Positions 33,160-36,232 of a DNA stretch of 36,232 bases are shown here, piece by piece. Source of the DNA: Alphaproteobacteria bacterium (GTDB taxonomy: Bacteria; Pseudomonadota; Alphaproteobacteria; UBA9655); assembly GCA_019748065.1 (NCBI GenBank), contig JAIEQB010000069.1:1-36232 (forward strand). Direction: 5' to 3'. Numbering within the stretch: the stretch's first letter is position 1; every line of letters begins with the position of its first letter. The notes beneath the pieces are model-generated. The model was not told the DNA's origin and did no database searches. It saw nothing but the letters and a program-made list of their open reading frames with translations. Position numbers and translations under genes: made by a program.

Positions 33160-35688
33160 TTAATATAACCCACCTGTACCCGTCACAGAGAAAGGTTCTT
33201 GAATAGGTATATTTTCATAGGGTCGATGGAAAGGAGAAGGTTCAGAAAAAGCTCCCCTACTGGATTCTTGAGATTCATATCTCTCCTCAGAATAGGATGA
33301 GGAAGCAGATGAGGAAACTGCAAGACCTTGTTTATCTTTCAAAGCCTCATAAATGATACCAGCCCCTCCACCTTGAGCAGGTTGACCGGTCATTTCTTGC
33401 ATCCGGACAAGTTTCATCCCTGAAGGCATTTTAAAGGGTTTATTCGGCACACCTTCAAGAGCCTTCTTGAAGAAATCAATAGTCACCGGCAGGGCCACTC
33501 GAGACCCTCCCTCCATATGTCCTAGGGGACGAGGACTATCAGAACCAATATAAGTTCCTACCACAAGGTCAGGGGTATACCCAAAGGTCCAGGCATCTTT
33601 TTCACCATTGGTGGTTCCTGTTTTATATGCTATGATTCTTTCCAAGGTCTGGGCCCGTCGCGCGGATCCCGCCCTGACTGACCCTTCACACATAGAGGTG
33701 ACTTGATAAATGCTGCGTGGGTCAGCCAATTGTTCTCGGTGGTCAATAATAAGAGGGGGCTCTTGGTTTTTCCAAAGGACACCTTTACAATTTTGACAAG
33801 TACGGCCATCTGCCGCAAAAAGTGTCTTTCCATAACGATCTTGAACTCGATCAATCAGAGTCGGTGTAAGGCGCTTTCCTCCATTGGCTAACATAGCGTA
33901 GGCTGTGGCCATTCGCATAAGAGTCGTCTCACCTGCCCCTAAAGCCATGGCCAGCTGCATGGGGACATGATCCATGATTCCAAATTTTTCTATCATCTTA
34001 GCAACCGGCTTCATACCCACATACTCATGAACCAAACGAATCGTCATCATATTCAATGATTTTTGAAGACCAATGCGCAAAGGAACCCGTCCATAATAAT
34101 TGGAAGTCACGTTTTTAGGAGCGTAAATCCCCAAGCCATAGCCCATGGCAATAGAAATGGGGGAATCAGATACAATTGTTGCAGGCGAAAATCCTCTCTC
34201 CATAGCCGCTAAATAGACAAACGGCTTTATAGAGGAGCCGGGCTGCCGTAACGCTTGAGTGACACGATTAAATTGACTGGCTTCAAAACTAAAACCTCCC
34301 GACATGGCCAAAACACGCCCTGTGTGGGGATCCATCACGATAAAGGCGCCACTCACGGCAGGAATTTGTTGGAGACTATAAATATTTTTTTTGCCCGCCA
34401 CAGCTTCCACCAAAATTACATCCCCCTCACTGAGAACTTCCTTTGGATGGTTAATAGGGGGGCCTACAAAAACTTCAGATGCGCGCGCTGCTTCTGTCGT
34501 GATCGGAACATGCTGCCTTGCCCAGGAAAGTTCAGAAAGAGGAATGGTCCCCTCTTCTCCTGATTTCAGACCAATGGTAGCTGCCTTATCGGTTACTTTT
34601 AATACAAGAGCCAACTCCCATGGTTCAACTCCAGGAGGCGTTGGAACTTCTTTGAGTTTTTCAAGCCAGGCTTCTTTGGTAATATCCTTCCCCTCAATAT
34701 GGAGGTAGGGGCCCCGCCATCCATGGCGCCGATCATAGGTGATGAGTCCTTTTCGCAAGGCCCAATCCGCAATTTTTTGAAGGCGGGGATCAACGGTCGT
34801 CCGAATAGTAAGCCCCCCCTGATAAAGAGTTGATTCACCATACTTGGCAATCAGTTGACGGCGCACTTCTTCAGCAAAATAGTCAGCTTTGATGACCCGG
34901 GCGGGATCTCTTTTTTTAAGCTCAATAGGTGTCTCTTTAGCTTCTAAGGCTTCCTCCCGTGTGATCACACTCTCTTCATACATACGTGTAATAACCCAAT
35001 CTCGTCGGGCTTTAGCGGCTTCATAATTATGTTTAGGATTATATTTACTTGGAGCCTTGGGAAGGGCTGCCAAAAAGGCGGCTTCAGCAATACTCAGTTC
35101 ATCCAAAGATTTATTGAAATAATTCAAGGCTGCTGCCGCAACGCCATAGGAACCGGACCCTAGAAAAATTTCATTCAAATAAATTTCAAGAATGCGGTTT
35201 TTGCTCAAAGCTGTTTCAATACGAAACGCAAGAATCGCTTCTTTTATCTTCCGCTCATAAGAAGCTTCTGTGGAGATACTCGACAAAAGTAAATTTTTAG
35301 CGACTTGCTGAGTGATGGTTGAGGCCCCCTTGGGCCGTTTATTTGTTCCCATGTGACTTAAATTAATGATAGCCGCACGTATGATTCCAAAAAAATCTAG
35401 TCCAGAATGCTCAAAAAAGTTCTTATCTTCTGCCGCCAAAAAAGTCTGAATTACACGCTTTGGAATGGCTTCAATGGGAACAAACACGCGCTTTTGAGTG
35501 GCATATTCAGCAAAAAGACGACCATCGCTGGCATAAAAACGGCTGACAACGGGAGGTTCATATTGGGCTAATTGTTCATAATCAGGCAAGCCCCGTCCAA
35601 AATGATAAAGGATAGAAAGTGCCCCTAACGCTCCCGTTACGGCGAGGATAAAAATTAAAGTAAAAGTCCAGCTTAAAAAACGCAGCAT
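33160..35688 (-). CDS. mrcA: Penicillin-binding protein 1A (class A, bifunctional)
   Basis: 842 aa. Inner-membrane peptidoglycan synthase. A single N-terminal membrane helix (about 8-30) is followed by the GT51 glycosyltransferase, with catalytic Glu87 in AAEDKNFFEHSG and the KGASTITQQVAKNLLL motif. The transpeptidase domain carries Ser-x-x-Lys in PGSSIKPF (near 486), SxN in SLN (SLNMMTI) and KTGTT near 688. The C-terminus is Ser- and Gly-rich and unstructured. The ATG has no good ribosome binding site. Retention shows that the organism makes peptidoglycan, unlike many reduced endosymbionts. Confidence 0.95.
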   Translation of the reverse strand: MLRFLSWTFTLIFILAVTGALGALSILYHFGRGLPDYEQLAQYEPPVVSRFYASDGRLFAEYATQKRVFVPIEAIPKRVIQTFLAAEDKNFFEHSGLDFFGIIRAAIINLSHMGTNKRPKGASTITQQVAKNLLLSSISTEASYERKIKEAILAFRIETALSKNRILEIYLNEIFLGSGSYGVAAAALNYFNKSLDELSIAEAAFLAALPKAPSKYNPKHNYEAAKARRDWVITRMYEESVITREEALEAKETPIELKKRDPARVIKADYFAEEVRRQLIAKYGESTLYQGGLTIRTTVDPRLQKIADWALRKGLITYDRRHGWRGPYLHIEGKDITKEAWLEKLKEVPTPPGVEPWELALVLKVTDKAATIGLKSGEEGTIPLSELSWARQHVPITTEAARASEVFVGPPINHPKEVLSEGDVILVEAVAGKKNIYSLQQIPAVSGAFIVMDPHTGRVLAMSGGFSFEASQFNRVTQALRQPGSSIKPFVYLAAMERGFSPATIVSDSPISIAMGYGLGIYAPKNVTSNYYGRVPLRIGLQKSLNMMTIRLVHEYVGMKPVAKMIEKFGIMDHVPMQLAMALGAGETTLMRMATAYAMLANGGKRLTPTLIDRVQDRYGKTLFAADGRTCQNCKGVLWKNQEPPLIIDHREQLADPRSIYQVTSMCEGSVRAGSARRAQTLERIIAYKTGTTNGEKDAWTFGYTPDLVVGTYIGSDSPRPLGHMEGGSRVALPVTIDFFKKALEGVPNKPFKMPSGMKLVRMQEMTGQPAQGGGAGIIYEALKDKQGLAVSSSASSSYSEERYESQESSRGAFSEPSPFHRPYENIPIQEPFSVTGTGGLY

Positions 35689-36065
35689 TGCAATATATAT
35701 GTCATTTAAAGTATCTGCACTTTGCCTAGAGATTATGGACGGGTCAACAGAAATTTATTTGTAATCTTTCCAATTTTACCCCTTATCAATTAAGGCCCTT
35801 AACCCATTGCTAGCAAATGGCATATATCTTTCGTTTATTTCGTATTTAAATGGTTTATTTAAGCTCCTCAAGCCATCATGGCGAAGAGAGGGAGCTTTGT
35901 TATGAGGGGGTTCACGTGTTCCATTTGTTTCACACTCTAGGGAATGAAACAAATGAAACACTATCACTAAAATCTTTATTCTTCAAAAGGTTACAGAGAA
36001 TAAAGTAAAAAAAGTGTTTCAGGGGCCGTTTTCGGTGAAACATGTGAAACAGAGGAGCCAGTTGT
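35689..36065. other. Intergenic region with TGAAAC inverted repeats
   Basis: 377 bases upstream of mrcA with no convincing gene. A minus-strand open frame (35776-35967) has no site or family likeness. CATTTGTTTCA (35922-35932) and TGAAACAAATG (35945-35955) form an 11-bp perfect inverted repeat. TGAAAC or its complement recurs at about 36018, 36041 and 36049. The mrcA promoter should lie within the first 100 bases, but no clear pair is visible. Confidence 0.5.
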
Positions 36066-36232
36066 TTATCGTAGTGCCTTGATTTTTTCCTTAGAAAGTT
36101 TTGTTATATCAACAACCATGTCTATATTTATCCCTTTTGAAAACATAGATCTAGCTAACCTTAGTTTTGGATAAGGAGATTTGAAAATTTAAAGGTAGGC
36201 TTGTTTTCTCTGAGCTGATAGGCGACGAGGCA
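36066..36232 (-). pseudogene. C-terminal tail of an Rpn/PD-(D/E)XK nuclease-type protein (partial, disrupted)
   Basis: The stop is at 36066-36068. Reading inward, the minus strand gives LRLARSMFSKGINIDMVVDI TKLSKEKIKALR. The Rpn family (recombination-promoting nuclease/putative transposase) ends in just this way (A-R-x-M-x-x-x-G-x-x-x-x-x-I-x-x-I-T-x-L-S-x-E-x-I). An in-frame TAA at 36189-36191 interrupts it, and the preceding segment appears to continue in another frame, so it is probably decayed. The rest lies beyond the window. Confidence 0.5.

Noticed and set aside
35776-35967. 63-codon minus-strand frame upstream of mrcA
   Set aside because: No ribosome binding site and no recognisable domain. 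Its first codons fall in the TGAAAC inverted repeat.

Overview
The window looks like chromosomal DNA of an intracellular, probably protist-associated alphaproteobacterium. Overall look and gene content would fit the Holosporales/Paracaedibacter-Odyssella group, but this is an inference from a few genes and not a phylogeny. The reasons are an AT-leaning base composition, the proteobacterial lon-HU gene order, a long (~476 aa) Rickettsia-type NADP isocitrate dehydrogenase, a DUF2608 protein, several large signal-peptide proteins without housekeeping counterparts (OTU-like, leucine-rich-repeat and multi-pass membrane types), and many gene remnants.

Layout. 1-640: wreckage of insertion sequences, namely two overlapping 3' ends of an IS256-type transposase in direct repeat next to a remnant of a second element. 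643-3108 (-): secreted OTU-like protein with three C-terminal repeats. 3312-6187 (-): HU and Lon, with a recognisable HU promoter and terminator. 6466-7325 (+): a reverse-transcriptase tail followed by a tandem pair of secreted six-cysteine miniproteins, the second broken at a run of nine C. 7557-11255 (-): 1232-aa secreted LRR protein. 11428-13354 (+): icd-rpiB. 13384-13605 (+): tail of a serine beta-lactamase-like gene. 13661-15929 (-): DUF2608 protein and a sodium:amino-acid symporter. 16347-17419 (-): two small secreted proteins, one built of heptad repeats.

17493-19856 (-) is the most interesting region. A TPP riboswitch precedes a compact four-gene run: a SemiSWEET/PQ-loop half transporter, thiamine pyrophosphokinase (thiN), a Nudix hydrolase and an APH-fold kinase. 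The ribosome binding site of the transporter lies in the last strand of the riboswitch. This suggests a small thiamine uptake and salvage operon with a SemiSWEET protein as importer.

19984-20931 (+) is a TipA-like MerR regulator behind a typical 19-bp-spacer MerR promoter. 21034-23172 (-) is a large membrane protein. 23363-23539 (+) is an unlisted 58-aa secreted His-rich peptide. 23641-29003 (-) is a six-gene unidirectional run: APH kinase, serine hydrolase, ada, tag, LysE-type exporter and GNAT acetyltransferase. It combines alkylation repair with drug-modification-like functions. 29120-29992 (+) is a GNAT acetyltransferase with an apparent signal peptide. 30027-32683 (-) is an ALDH7-type aldehyde dehydrogenase and glutaryl-CoA dehydrogenase, overlapping by 4 nt and fitting lysine degradation. 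32746-35688 (-) is apaG and a class A penicillin-binding protein. The right end (35689-36232) holds inverted repeats of a TGAAAC motif and the 3' tail of an Rpn/PD-(D/E)XK nuclease-type gene. No rRNA, tRNA or CRISPR array was recognised.
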